Shown: piece by piece, positions 26,143 to 35,457 of the stretch
How positions within the stretch are numbered: position 1 is the stretch's first letter
How the letters are laid out: each line of letters begins with the position of its first letter
Program-made: the position numbers and the translations under genes
Source of the DNA: Polyangiaceae bacterium
GTDB taxonomy: Bacteria; Myxococcota_A; Polyangia; Polyangiales; Polyangiaceae
DNA: 64,000 nucleotides
Assembly: GCA_020633205.1 (NCBI GenBank)
Contig: JACKEB010000019.1
Coordinates: forward strand, 186,001 to 250,000
Reading direction: 5' to 3'
Notes under the pieces: generated by a model
The model's database searches: none
The model's input: the letters and a program-made list of their open reading frames with translations, nothing else
What the model was told of the DNA's origin: nothing

Positions 26143-26277
26143 TTACACCTCGAGGAGTTGGCTTAACACGTTTCCCAGGGGCGGCATTCCAAGGCTCAGC
26201 AAGCGCTCCGAGATCCACGCGCCTAGACGCTCGCGCGGGGCAAGCTGGCTCACCGCGCGGCACAGCCCACGCAGCAT
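26143..26277 (-). CDS. possible 44-aa protein downstream of ruvC
   Basis: An open frame between ruvC and lolA encodes MLRGLCRAVSQLAPRERL..., an amphipathic, mostly helical peptide with high third-position GC. The same frame continues upstream to a stop 16 codons before the ATG, overlapping the ruvC end. I do not recognise it. It may be a small gene, the tail of a degraded gene, or chance. Confidence 0.25.
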   Translation of the reverse strand: MLRGLCRAVSQLAPRERLGAWISERLLSLGMPPLGNVLSQLLEV

Positions 26278-26305
26278 CGCCTCACGGCTCGACTCGGCAG
26301 GCTTG

Positions 26306-26893
26306 TCAGCGAGCAGCGCGTTGCTTCAGGGCGAGCTTGGCCAACGCAGCGCGACTCTGGCGGCTCCGCCCACGTGCGCTACCGAGGGCAGCCAAAACCT
26401 TCGCGGCGTTCGAGTCATCGCGTGCGAGCGGCCCGAGCCTCAGGTGCGTGATGGCAATGGCCAACGCATCTGCGGCATCCGCCGGGGGCAAATCGCCGAG
26501 CGCCAACATGGCTTTCACCATCTGCGCCACCTGGCGCTTCTCGGCTTGGCCATTGCCAGTGACCGTGCGCTTCACGCGGGCGGGCGGGTACTCGAAGACA
26601 TCGAGCCCAGCGCGCGCCAACCCGAGCAGAATCACTCCGCGCGCGTGTCCTAGCTTGGCTGCAGCCTGCGCGTCTTTGTTGAAGAAGATGCTCTCCACGG
26701 AGCCGACATCCGGTCCATGGGTCGACAACAGCTGCGCGATGCCTTGGTCAATCACACACAAGCGGTTCGCCAGCGATGCCTGCGGATCGAGGCGCAACAC
26801 GCCATGGGCGACGTGACTGATGCGATTGCCCTCACGCCGGACGAGCCCCCAGCCGAGGTTCCGCGTGCCTGGGTCGAAGCCAATCGCGAGCAC
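26306..26893 (-). CDS. ruvC: crossover junction endodeoxyribonuclease RuvC
   Basis: RuvC cleaves Holliday junctions during recombination repair as a dimer. The product (195 aa from GTG 26893) has the four acidic metal ligands in order: GFDPGTRNLGWGLV, SVESIFFNKDAQAAAKLGHARG, and the pair in LPPADAADALAIAITH. The Lys/Arg-rich GNGQAEKRQVAQMV segment is also typical. The C-terminal about 25 residues are a basic tail. The start is uncertain: GTG 26893 and TTG 26899 give the usual family N-terminus, whereas ATG 26983 has a GGGGGA-like ribosome site but would add 30 residues of intergenic composition. ruvA and ruvB are not in the window. Confidence 0.92.
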   Translation of the reverse strand: MLAIGFDPGTRNLGWGLVRREGNRISHVAHGVLRLDPQASLANRLCVIDQGIAQLLSTHGPDVGSVESIFFNKDAQAAAKLGHARGVILLGLARAGLDVFEYPPARVKRTVTGNGQAEKRQVAQMVKAMLALGDLPPADAADALAIAITHLRLGPLARDDSNAAKVLAALGSARGRSRQSRAALAKLALKQRAAR

Positions 26894-27007
26894 CTCCAAC
26901 CGATACCAGTCCGCGCCCCAAAGCGAAAGTTTGAAGCCCCCGTTTTGCGCCTTTCCCCTTTCGACGGACGAGCCTTGCCTCATACAGTCCCCCGAGAGGC
27001 GAACTGA

Positions 27008-28531
27008 GTGAGCACGCGAGATCCTGAAGCAATCGTGATCGGGTCGGGACCAAACGGTCTGGTCGCTGCCTGCATCCTCGCAGAAAACGGCTATCGCGTA
27101 CTGCTCCTGGAGGCGAACCCGAAGCGCCCCGGCGGCGCGCTCGGTTCGGAGATCGCCACCCGACCGGGCTACATCCACGACGTCGGCGCCGCGTTTTTTC
27201 CCTTCGGCAAGACTAGCCCCGCCTTCAAGCACCTCGACCTCGTGGGCAATGGCCTGACGTGGTGCCATGCGGAATTGGAGAGCTGCCATCCAGCCCCCGA
27301 CGGAACCGTCGCTGCGATCTCGCGCAACGATGACATCACGGCGGAACACTTCGGTAGCCCGGAGGACGGAGCTGCGTGGCGCAAGCTCGCTCGCTGGCAT
27401 CGCGGCGCTGAGCGCCACATCTTGGGGTTTCTGCTCGGGCCTTTCCCGACGCTCGGTCCGTTGTTCAAACTTGGCCTGTTCAACCTGCTCAAGTTGACGC
27501 GCATCCTGGCGTCGAGCGGTCGCGGGTTGTCTTCCCGGCTCTTCAAGAGCGAGGCCGCCCGCCGCGTGTTGCCCGGACTCGCCCTACACGTGGACGTGGG
27601 CCCAGACGACGTCTTCGGCGCGGGCCTTGGCTACATGCTCGGCCTCACGGCAGTGACCGGTGGTTATCCGGTTCCGCGCGGAGGAGCTCAAGCCATAACG
27701 GACACACTGGTGCGCATCCTCGAGTCTCACGGTGGCAAGCTACGCCTGGGCGCACAGGTAGAAGAGGTCATCGTCAGAGGCGGCCGTGCTGCAGCAGTTC
27801 GCCTGGTTGGGGGTGAGGAGATCCGGGCTTCCCACATGATCCTGGCCAACACCGCGGCGCCGTCGCTCTACCTGGACCTCCTGAAAGACGACCAGGTATC
27901 GGCCCGAGTCATCAAGCGCATGAAGTCGTTTCCCCACGGATGGGGAACGTTCAAGCTGGACTGGGCACTGGACGCGCCGGTGCCTTGGACAGAGCCCCTG
28001 GCCCACAAGAGCGCGGTGGTGCACGCCGGGGACAGCCTGACCGACTTGAGCCGCTTCACGAAGGTAGTCCGGGACGGGAACATTCCTGAAAACCCCTACC
28101 TGGTGATCGGCCAACAGAGCCTCGCCGATCCAAGCCGCGCGCCCGACGGCAAGCAAACGCTTTGGGCGTACTCCCGAGTCCCGCCGAGTGTCGAAGGCGG
28201 CTGGGAGAGCCAAAAGGAGCGCTTCGCCGACCAAGTCGAGGAACGCATCGAAGGTCTAGCTCCCGGGTTCAAGAAGCAGGTGCTCGGGCGGCGCGCCGTG
28301 GCGCCACCCGACTTGCAGGCGATGGACGCGAACCTCGTCGGCGGGGATCTGGGCGGCGGTTCAAACGCCTGGCATCGCCAGTTCATCTGGCGGCCGGTGT
28401 TTCCGTATTTCCGTTACCGTACGCCAGTCAAGGGGCTCTACCTGTGTTCGAGCTATGCGCACCCCGGCGCAGGTGTGCACGGAATGTGCGGCTTCAACGC
28501 TGCACACATGGCGATGAAAGACATCGCCTGA
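27008..28531 (+). CDS. FAD-dependent NAD(P)/FAD oxidoreductase of the CrtI/PYROXD2 type
   Basis: The 507-aa product starts with a dinucleotide-binding fold (AIVIGSGPNGLVAACILAENGYRVLLLEAN) followed by RPGGALGSE and the C-terminal FAD-contact region ending in YLCSSYAHPGAGVHGMCGFNAA. This pattern is shared by phytoene desaturases and the PYROXD2-like group; without other carotenoid genes nearby the latter is the safer label. The GTG start at 27008 has AGAGG eight bases upstream and faces ruvC. The substrate is unknown. It converges on the glycosyltransferase gene. Confidence 0.88.
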   Translation: MSTRDPEAIVIGSGPNGLVAACILAENGYRVLLLEANPKRPGGALGSEIATRPGYIHDVGAAFFPFGKTSPAFKHLDLVGNGLTWCHAELESCHPAPDGTVAAISRNDDITAEHFGSPEDGAAWRKLARWHRGAERHILGFLLGPFPTLGPLFKLGLFNLLKLTRILASSGRGLSSRLFKSEAARRVLPGLALHVDVGPDDVFGAGLGYMLGLTAVTGGYPVPRGGAQAITDTLVRILESHGGKLRLGAQVEEVIVRGGRAAAVRLVGGEEIRASHMILANTAAPSLYLDLLKDDQVSARVIKRMKSFPHGWGTFKLDWALDAPVPWTEPLAHKSAVVHAGDSLTDLSRFTKVVRDGNIPENPYLVIGQQSLADPSRAPDGKQTLWAYSRVPPSVEGGWESQKERFADQVEERIEGLAPGFKKQVLGRRAVAPPDLQAMDANLVGGDLGGGSNAWHRQFIWRPVFPYFRYRTPVKGLYLCSSYAHPGAGVHGMCGFNAAHMAMKDIA

Positions 28532-28543
28532 GAGGCGAAGACA

Positions 28544-29668
28544 TCACTCGTCGTAGGCGCCCATGGACGCGGAGTCCAAGCGCACGGGGCGGCTCTCTCC
28601 GCGGGCGCGTCGCTCAATTAGCTCGTCCACGAGGCGAAACAGCATGTTGTTGTTTTGGCGCGGATAGCTCTCCAGCGCCTTGGCGTAGGTTGCGCTGTTC
28701 TCTATGAAGTGACGGATCTTGTCGACCTCGAGCGTTGGACTCCAGGTGCCGTAGCCAAGGTGCGCCAACCAGCGGGCGTTGAGCTCCTGCTCGAACTGTT
28801 GCTCCACGGGAACGGAGTGCACCGGAACCCCCAAGTGAACTGCCTCACTCATCAAGGTGTAGCCGCCGCCGGTGATCACCGCGCGCGCCGTGCGCAAGTC
28901 CTCGACGAAGCCGCTCTCCGAGAAGCTTCGCAAGCTCACGTTCCCCTCCGTAGCCTCACGTCCCATCCCGTAGAGTCGGAACTCGTAGGGTAGCTGCTGC
29001 AGCGCCGGGACCAACTTCTCGTTAGCGCTCGCCGTTTGGTAGACGAGGACGTGGGAGCCGGGCTCGCGCTTCGCTTCGAGGATCTCGTTTCTCAAGATCG
29101 GCGGCACCAGCGTCGTGCGCTTCTTGCGAACCTTGGGGAAGAAGAAGCTCGACACCAGATAGTGATAGGCGCCGGGGATCTTCGTCTTCACCGCGAACTT
29201 GGTGATGCGATAGTTCTGAGACTTCTTGCCGATCACCTCGGCCGGGTGCTTGCAGCGGTTGATCACCTGCATGTTGTCGATGCTGATTACCGGGAGGAAA
29301 TGGTTCAGAGCATAGAACGCCGCCCACGACTCGAAGTCGCTGATCACCAGCTCTGGCTCGAAGCCGGCTTCGGCGACCTTGCGGTAGACGTCGAGGTTCT
29401 TTCGGATGCCCTTCGCAGCGGCCTTGATGTTCTTCTTGACGCTCTCGCTCTTGTCCACGCGGTTGCCCACGTAGGTGAGACTCAATCCGTGGATTTCCTC
29501 GATGCTCACCGACTCGTGATGCGCCAGGCGCTCCGTCAGGAAACGATGCGCGCGACCGCTTACCACGACCTTGATCTGGTGCCCCCGCCGAACCAGGTGC
29601 TCGAGGATCACGCGACTGCGCGTCGCGTGTCCCATCCCCTCACCCACAACCCCGTAAAGGATCCGCAT
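28544..29668 (-). CDS. MJ1255/VC2487-family glycosyltransferase
   Basis: The 374-aa product begins MRILYGVVGEGMGHATRSRVI, the typical N-terminus of GT-B glycosyltransferases in the MJ1255 group, with HxH-free GEGxGHATRS loop for the acceptor side. The C-terminal nucleotide-sugar half includes ARAVITGGGYTLMSEAVHLGVPV and PVEQQFEQELNARWLAHLGYG, as in MurG/UGT-like enzymes. The acceptor and sugar are unknown. It lies 50 bases downstream of yhbY on the same strand and could be co-transcribed with it. Confidence 0.88.
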   Translation of the reverse strand: MRILYGVVGEGMGHATRSRVILEHLVRRGHQIKVVVSGRAHRFLTERLAHHESVSIEEIHGLSLTYVGNRVDKSESVKKNIKAAAKGIRKNLDVYRKVAEAGFEPELVISDFESWAAFYALNHFLPVISIDNMQVINRCKHPAEVIGKKSQNYRITKFAVKTKIPGAYHYLVSSFFFPKVRKKRTTLVPPILRNEILEAKREPGSHVLVYQTASANEKLVPALQQLPYEFRLYGMGREATEGNVSLRSFSESGFVEDLRTARAVITGGGYTLMSEAVHLGVPVHSVPVEQQFEQELNARWLAHLGYGTWSPTLEVDKIRHFIENSATYAKALESYPRQNNNMLFRLVDELIERRARGESRPVRLDSASMGAYDE

Positions 29669-29718
29669 GGGCAGATGCTACAAGAACTTCTGCGCCACGC
29701 GCAGCCGCCGCGCGATCG

Positions 29719-30117
29719 CTAGCGCGGAAGCTTGATTGTCGGCTCTTTGGCGCGGGGACGGTAGAGCACGAGGATGCGCCCGATACGCTGCGCAACGTTG
29801 GCTGTGAGCTGCTTCTCCAGCGGCTCCCCTGCCTCCGCCGGCTCGAGCGGGGCTTCCTTGGCGAGCTTCACCTTGATCAACTCGTGGGTCTCGAGCGCTT
29901 CGTCGATCTGACGCACGACGCCTTCGGTCAGCCCCGCATGCCCGATTTGCACCACAGGCTTCAGCTCGTGGGAGAGCCCGCGCAGGTAGCTCTTCTGCGC
30001 GCCGGTGAGTTCGATCTTGCGGCGCGGAGCAGGCTTGCCCCCAGCCTTCTTGGTCGGCTTGGAGGGGGCCTTGGTCTTGGACGCTGCTGCGCGGGTCGGC
30101 TTCTTGGCGATGGCCAT
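29719..30117 (-). CDS. yhbY: YhbY family RNA-binding (CRM domain) protein
   Basis: The 132-aa product has a Lys/Ala/Pro-rich basic N-terminal extension (about 35 residues) and a CRM domain: LTGAQKSYLRGLSHELKPVVQIGHAGLTEGVVRQIDEALETHELIKVKL. The conserved GxxG loop of the family appears as GHAG. In E. coli YhbY binds pre-50S ribosomal particles. The basic extension is longer than usual and may add RNA affinity. It is divergent from the beta-helix gene, 61 bases away. Confidence 0.93.
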   Translation of the reverse strand: MAIAKKPTRAAASKTKAPSKPTKKAGGKPAPRRKIELTGAQKSYLRGLSHELKPVVQIGHAGLTEGVVRQIDEALETHELIKVKLAKEAPLEPAEAGEPLEKQLTANVAQRIGRILVLYRPRAKEPTIKLPR

Positions 30118-30178
30118 GGGGCGCGCACGCTAGCGCCTGGCACCTGTAGGCGCCAGGTAGATCCTCTATGCTCCACCC

Positions 30179-32266
30179 ATGAGACGTCTGAAAGCTCGGC
30201 GCGCAGGTGGAGTCGGTCCGTCGGTCACCGCTGCGCTTGGACTCGCAAGCGCATTGCTCTGGTGCAGCAGCGCTCGCGCTGCGGAACTGCGTGGCGTCAT
30301 CATGACCCCGAGCTACGAGACCTTCGGATTGCTGATCACGCTGGACGGGGCGAACGGCAACGAGAGCTTCAGCGTCGAATACCAGGACGCCTCGGGCAGC
30401 CGAACGCTGCACCCGCCGGTGCGCTATGACGGCCGAAATTGGGCGACCAGCGCCTTTGGGTTGAACCCTGGCAGCAGCGGAGAGGTCACGGTGACGCTGC
30501 AGGACCCCGACGGCGTCACGGGTATGCCGAGCATGGCGATCACCGCCACGACTCGCGCATGGCCTAGTGCCCTCACCCCCAACCGAACCTTCTATGTTGC
30601 CGTTGGAGGCAGTGACCAAGCCAGCGGGAGCCAGTCCGAACCCTTCGCGACCATCCAACACGCCATCGACCTCGCTGCGCCGGGGGACGAGATCCGCGTT
30701 GGCGCCGGGACCTACGCGCCGATTCAGATCCAGGGCGTTACTGGCAGCGAGGGCTCACCCTTTATTATCCGCGCGGATAATCCAGACGAGAGACCCATCC
30801 TTGAAGGCGCGGGCAGTGGCTCAGGTTCAGTCGTGGACATCAGCGCTTCCAGCCACGTCTGGCTGTCGGGGCTCGAAGTGCGGAACGGCGGCGACGACAC
30901 CGACGGCAAGGGCGTGCGCATCCACTCTTCAGCCCACGTGATCGTCGAGGACTGCGACATCCACGACAACGGCCACTACAACGTGCTCGTCACCAAGAGC
31001 GCGGAGTACCCTGGCGGCGCAGCGCTTGGTGGACGACACCTGATCCGCAACAATGACATCTACGACTCCGACGACGGCAGTTGCGCCGGGGCGAGCAACC
31101 AGGCTTGCCCCGGCCAGACCTACTACGGGGTGCAGTTCGACAACAATCCTGGTGCGGCGTCAGTGGTCGTCGGCAATCGTATCCACGGCAACGTCGACAA
31201 CGTGGTTCTTTGCGGCAATGAGGCTGAGGGGCGGGCGCTCGCTGCGCTGGGAGACGATGTGTTGCTTGCCACCGGTGGCACGAACCTCGGCTTCACGAAT
31301 CACGATGCCGAGCTGGTGAACAACGAGCTGTATGACGCTCGCGACGATGATGTCGAGCTGGACGGGATCTGCGTGAACGCGCGCGTCTATGGCAACGTGT
31401 TCCGCGATGCGGAAAACCCCATCTCGATGGCTCCGGCTCTGCCAGGACCCTATTTCGTGATGCGGAACGTGATCCGCGGAGCTTGGGGGCAAGGCGCTGT
31501 CAAAATGAACACCAACGGGGACCCCGAGAGCCTCACGCGGAACGTGTACTTCTACCACAACACCATTTTCCGCGAGGCAACTGGTCCGCTACTCAACCTT
31601 TGGTACGACTTCCCCGGTGAGCACTCGGTGCCCATCGACAACATCGTATTCAGGAACAACCTGTTGGTGGCGAACGCTGGCGGGCGCCTGCTCGACTCTT
31701 ACAACCAGGGCAGCCAGCACCCGAGCTTCGACTACGACCTCTGGTACACCACGGATACGCAATCACTCTTCACCTGGTACAACGGGGCGGCGAACGACCG
31801 CTACGACGACCTGATGAGCTTCAGCCAGGGCACGGGACAAGAAGCGAACGGGCTCCTTGCGCCCCCGGACGTGGATAGCGATCTCCGCCCGAATCCCAGC
31901 AGCCCCGCTGTCGACTCCGCGTTGGTGATCCCGGGGATCAACGACGGCTACGTCGGCGACGCGCCGGATCGGGGCGCGTATGAACTCGGTTCGATGGGCG
32001 GTTCCCCAGCAGGTGGCAGCGGCGGCAATGGCGCTGTCGGCGGCAGCGCAACCGGCGGCTCGACGAATGCGGGCAGCGGTGGCAGCACGGCGGGCAACGC
32101 CAGCGGCGGCGGAAACAATTCCGGTGGAAACGCTGCCGCGCCGACGAGCGGCAGTGACGACGGGGGCTGTGGCTGTCGAGCGAGCCGTGGACACTCGGGC
32201 AGCGACTGGCTGTTCGCTCTGGGAGTGGCCTGGCTCGCAACCCGGCGGCGGAGAACTTCGGCTTAA
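30179..32266 (+). CDS. secreted right-handed beta-helix protein with MYXO-CTERM-like tail
   Basis: The 695-aa product has a signal peptide (cleavage near ARA-AE), a beta-sandwich-like N-terminal domain (about residues 40-130), and a parallel beta-helix from about residue 140 (FYVAVGGSDQASGSQSEPFATIQHAIDLAAPGDEI, the classic DUF1565-like entry, then repeated IxxNxI/VxGNxI coils). Pectate-lyase-like and other polysaccharide-active folds use this architecture; no catalytic set can be named. A Gly/Asn/Ser linker leads to DDGGCGCRASRG, a hydrophobic helix and RRRR, which matches the MYXO-CTERM sorting signal of myxobacterial surface proteins. Confidence 0.9.
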   Translation: MRRLKARRAGGVGPSVTAALGLASALLWCSSARAAELRGVIMTPSYETFGLLITLDGANGNESFSVEYQDASGSRTLHPPVRYDGRNWATSAFGLNPGSSGEVTVTLQDPDGVTGMPSMAITATTRAWPSALTPNRTFYVAVGGSDQASGSQSEPFATIQHAIDLAAPGDEIRVGAGTYAPIQIQGVTGSEGSPFIIRADNPDERPILEGAGSGSGSVVDISASSHVWLSGLEVRNGGDDTDGKGVRIHSSAHVIVEDCDIHDNGHYNVLVTKSAEYPGGAALGGRHLIRNNDIYDSDDGSCAGASNQACPGQTYYGVQFDNNPGAASVVVGNRIHGNVDNVVLCGNEAEGRALAALGDDVLLATGGTNLGFTNHDAELVNNELYDARDDDVELDGICVNARVYGNVFRDAENPISMAPALPGPYFVMRNVIRGAWGQGAVKMNTNGDPESLTRNVYFYHNTIFREATGPLLNLWYDFPGEHSVPIDNIVFRNNLLVANAGGRLLDSYNQGSQHPSFDYDLWYTTDTQSLFTWYNGAANDRYDDLMSFSQGTGQEANGLLAPPDVDSDLRPNPSSPAVDSALVIPGINDGYVGDAPDRGAYELGSMGGSPAGGSGGNGAVGGSATGGSTNAGSGGSTAGNASGGGNNSGGNAAAPTSGSDDGGCGCRASRGHSGSDWLFALGVAWLATRRRRTSA

Positions 32267-32505
32267 CCGCACGGCAACGGATGTCCGTATCTGCCACGCG
32301 CCACAGTTCCCATATCGAAACCCAGGAGCGTTTCCCTGACGCTGTTGTCTTGTGTTTCTCGAGAACGACGGCTACTGGGGAGGGCAAGTGGCAGCGTTTA
32401 TCGCACGGGAACGCAGACGTGAGCCGGGCTCGCTTCCTGTCGCTTCCCATACGCAAACCATGAGACCGTGTTGAATTCGGCAGGTGCAATGACTATTGCG
32501 GGAGC

Positions 32506-33300
32506 ATGCTTCGTTTCGTGCTCCGTTCGGTAACGCTGGTCAGCTGCTTGAGCTTGGCGTGCGGGTTGGCCGTAGGTTGTGACTCCAAGTCCGAGGCTCC
32601 CGCCAGCTGTGAAGCGGGGACGCCCTGCGAGTGTCCGGATAACTCCTCGGGGATTCGAGTTTGCGCGGACGCCGGCAGCCAGTGCGAGTGCGCGCAGAGC
32701 GCAGGTGGGGCGGCGGGAACTGCTGGAACGACGAGCAACGGCGGAGCGGGCACCGCGGGTGGAGGGAGCGGGGGGACGGCGGGCGCTGCGGGGACGAGCG
32801 GAAGCGCTGGAACGAGCACAGGCGGCGTGAGCGCCGGCGGCGCCAGTGGCGCAGCAGGGGCTGGTGGCGCGGACCCGTGTGGACCCTATCTCGAAACCGT
32901 CGACTGCACCGGAGAGGACGCGTGCGGATACGTGAGCGACGGTTGTTCGATCACCTGCGCCGAAGACCGCGGTGAGATCCTGCTCCACCAGCTCCCGGCC
33001 AGGGTCCACCTGGGCGCAACCCCCCACGACCCCTCTTGCTGTGATGACGTCCAGCGCATGTACTGGATCACGCTCGACGTCACGGCTGACGTGATCTTTC
33101 CGAAGGCATACTACAGCGTCAACGCACCCTGGCGGTTCGCTCATAAGGCTGAGCGGGTCGACGAGAAGCTCTGTGTGGTCACGTCGAGCGACTGCGGGGT
33201 CTCATCATACGGCTCGTGGGTCGCAGTCTACACGGATGATCCCAACGCTCCACCAGCGGATGTGATCGTCGAAGACCATCCGTCCCCAGGATGCTTCTGA
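32506..33300 (+). CDS. Cys-rich secreted lipoprotein with Gly-rich linker
   Basis: The 264-aa product has a signal peptide and lipobox-like AVGC, a Cys-rich segment (CEAGTPCECPDNSSGIRVC...CEC), a Gly/Ala/Thr linker of about 65 residues, then a C-terminal domain with repeated Cys (CGPYLETVDCTGEDACGYVSDGC, SCCDD). The rest (about residues 155-264) is hydrophobic/aromatic and beta-rich. I do not recognise a family. The AGTPCEC motif is common in Polyangia lipoproteins. Confidence 0.7.
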   Translation: MLRFVLRSVTLVSCLSLACGLAVGCDSKSEAPASCEAGTPCECPDNSSGIRVCADAGSQCECAQSAGGAAGTAGTTSNGGAGTAGGGSGGTAGAAGTSGSAGTSTGGVSAGGASGAAGAGGADPCGPYLETVDCTGEDACGYVSDGCSITCAEDRGEILLHQLPARVHLGATPHDPSCCDDVQRMYWITLDVTADVIFPKAYYSVNAPWRFAHKAERVDEKLCVVTSSDCGVSSYGSWVAVYTDDPNAPPADVIVEDHPSPGCF

Positions 33301-33399
33301 GGCGGGGTAATCAACACCCCGAGCGGTAGAACCGCGGCGCGATCAGGCGTGCTTCCACGAGCGCTGTCGGCGGGGTCAGCAGTTTGTTAAGTTCGGGTG

Positions 33400-33951
33400 A
33401 TGCGCACTCAGAGCCCGGAGAACCTGGTTTGGATCGATCTCGAGATGACGGGGTTGGACCCGCAGAGCGACGTGATCATCCAGGCGGCGCTGATCATCAC
33501 CGACAGCCAGCTCAATCCTCTGGAAGAGTACGTGTGCGACATCTGGCAGCCTGAGTCGGCGCTCGCCCAGATGACGCCGTTCGTGCGTGACATGCACGCC
33601 AAGACCGGACTCACGGAGCGAGTACGTCAGTCGAGCGTGGACCTGGGGCGCGCCGAGCGAGAGCTCTTCGAGCGCGTCGCCGGCTGGTGCCCGCTGCGCG
33701 CCGGGGTACTGGCCGGCAACAGCGTTGGCCAGGATAAGAAGTTCATCGAGCGCTACATGCCGATGCTCGCGGGGTACTTGAGCTACCGCATCATCGATGT
33801 TTCGAGCCTCAAGCTACTAGCCAAGCTGTGGTACGGCGATGCCGCGCAATTCATCAAGCCAGAGGCAGGCGCCCACGACGCCTTGGTGGACATCAAGAAC
33901 TCCTTGGCGGAGCTGAGTCACTATCGCGAACATTTATTCCGCAAGGAATAG
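33400..33951 (+). CDS. orn: oligoribonuclease
   Basis: Orn degrades di- to pentaribonucleotides, the last step of RNA turnover. The 183-aa product has the DEDDh exonuclease residues: D and E in WIDLEMTGLD, the middle D in GNSVGQDKKFIERYMP, and H-D in GAHDALVDI. The C-terminal RYRE-like YREHLFRKE matches the family end. Length is normal (E. coli 181 aa). ATG 33400 was preferred to the overlapping GTG at 33397. Its stop lies two bases from the stop of the convergent FAD oxidase gene. Confidence 0.96.
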   Translation: MRTQSPENLVWIDLEMTGLDPQSDVIIQAALIITDSQLNPLEEYVCDIWQPESALAQMTPFVRDMHAKTGLTERVRQSSVDLGRAERELFERVAGWCPLRAGVLAGNSVGQDKKFIERYMPMLAGYLSYRIIDVSSLKLLAKLWYGDAAQFIKPEAGAHDALVDIKNSLAELSHYREHLFRKE

Positions 33952-33953
33952 CT

Positions 33954-35384
33954 CTAGCAAGCTCCGTGACCGTGAGTCGGGAAGATCTTCCCGGGGTTGA
34001 GTAGCCCTGCAGGGTCGAAGACGCGCTTCAGATCTTGCTGGAGCTGGATCAGCTCCGAGCTCTGTTCCAGGGGCAGGTAGGGCGCCTTGAGCACCCCAAT
34101 GCCGTGTTCCCCGCTCAGTGTCCCTCGGAGCTCGATCACGTCTCGAAATAGCTGCTCGATGGCTCGGTCCACCAGCGGTAGCTCATCGGGCTCGTCCCAC
34201 AGGAAGTTGACGTGGAGGTTGCCATCCCCGGCGTGCCCGTACGTTACCGTACGGATACTTGTTTCTTCAGACGTACGCGCCACGCGCCGCAAGAGCTCAC
34301 CCATCTGCTGGCGGGGCACCACGACGTCCTCGCTGAGTTTGTTCTTTGCCATGCGACGCACCGCCGGGCTCATCTCTCGCCGAGCGTTCCAGAGACGGTC
34401 GCGCTGAGAGGCGTCCTGCGCCACCAGGAGCTCGAGCGCCTGGAGATCATCGGATAGCCCAGCGAGGCGCTCAGCTTGAGCCTCGCACTCCCCTTCGTCC
34501 CCATCCACGTCGATCAGCAACATGGCGTTGGCCGCGGCGTTGATCGGATTGCCCGCGCTACGCATGGCCTGGAGGGTTCCGCTGTCGAGCAGCTCGATGC
34601 AGCGCGGAACCAAACCCATCGCGGTTGCTCGCGCCACGAGCTGTGCGGCGACGTCGAGCTCCGACAGCAACACCATCAGGGTCATCACGTGCGATGGCTT
34701 TGGCACGAGGCGCAGCGTGATGTCACCCAGCACGGCCAAGGTCCCCTCGCTCCCCACCAAGAGGCCGGTGACGTCGTACCCGGTGACGCCCTTCTTCGTG
34801 CGGCGTCCGCACTGGATGTGCTGACCGCCGATCAAGAAAGCTTCGGCCCCCAACACGTAGTCTCGGGTCACCCCATACTTGAACGCCCGAGGGCCACCGG
34901 CATTCTCGGCGACGTTCCCACCCAGGCAGCAGCTGAGGAGCGAGTTCGGGTCGGGGGGGTAGAACATCCCTTCAGCCTCGACCGCGGCGTGAAAGTCCCC
35001 CAGCACCACCCCTGGTTCGACCACCGCGAGGCCCTCAGCGGGATCGATTTCCAAGATTCGGTTCATGCCGCTCAGCGCGAGCACGATGCCACCCGCCACG
35101 GGCACGGCGCCGCCGGTGCGACCGCTGCCTCCGGCGCGCGGTGTCACCGGCACCTCAGTCTCCCGAGCCACCGCCAAGGTGGAGAGGATGTCCTCTTTTG
35201 TTTCCGCAAGGATTACGACATCGGGCACTTCGCCTTCCGCCTCCGACTCATCGTTGGCGAAGCGCTCACAGCTCTCTCTAGCGTCAAGCACCTTGGAAGC
35301 GCCAAGCCGCCGGTGGAGCTCGAGCTTGGCGCGCTCGACGCGGCCCGGGCTGGGCTTTGGCAGATCAGGCTTCAGAGACAGCAT
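33954..35384 (-). CDS. FAD-binding oxidase, GlcD/D-lactate dehydrogenase type
   Basis: The 476-aa product has the PCMH FAD-binding domain (VPVTPRAGGSGRTGGAVPVAGGIVLALSGMNRILEID; CCLGGNVAENAGGPRAFKYGVTRDYVLG) and the C-terminal FAD-oxidase C domain with the GHAGDGNLHVNFLWD motif and HGIGVLKAPYL near the end. Family members oxidise 2-hydroxy acids such as glycolate or D-lactate and pass electrons to quinone or an iron-sulfur partner. No GlcE/GlcF homologue is adjacent, so it may act alone like D-lactate dehydrogenases. The molybdopterin oxidoreductase gene lies upstream on the same strand, 73 bases away, and a common operon is possible. Confidence 0.92.
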   Translation of the reverse strand: MLSLKPDLPKPSPGRVERAKLELHRRLGASKVLDARESCERFANDESEAEGEVPDVVILAETKEDILSTLAVARETEVPVTPRAGGSGRTGGAVPVAGGIVLALSGMNRILEIDPAEGLAVVEPGVVLGDFHAAVEAEGMFYPPDPNSLLSCCLGGNVAENAGGPRAFKYGVTRDYVLGAEAFLIGGQHIQCGRRTKKGVTGYDVTGLLVGSEGTLAVLGDITLRLVPKPSHVMTLMVLLSELDVAAQLVARATAMGLVPRCIELLDSGTLQAMRSAGNPINAAANAMLLIDVDGDEGECEAQAERLAGLSDDLQALELLVAQDASQRDRLWNARREMSPAVRRMAKNKLSEDVVVPRQQMGELLRRVARTSEETSIRTVTYGHAGDGNLHVNFLWDEPDELPLVDRAIEQLFRDVIELRGTLSGEHGIGVLKAPYLPLEQSSELIQLQQDLKRVFDPAGLLNPGKIFPTHGHGAC

Positions 35385-35457
35385 GAACGGAGCCTAGCGC
35401 AACCCACGCCTCAGTGCGGCCACTCTCGACGGGGTGCGCTGGCGTGAACTTCACCGC

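Noticed and set aside
33300..33325. Terminator hairpin GGGGT...ACCCC after the lipoprotein gene
   Set aside because: The stem is only about five pairs with no U-run.
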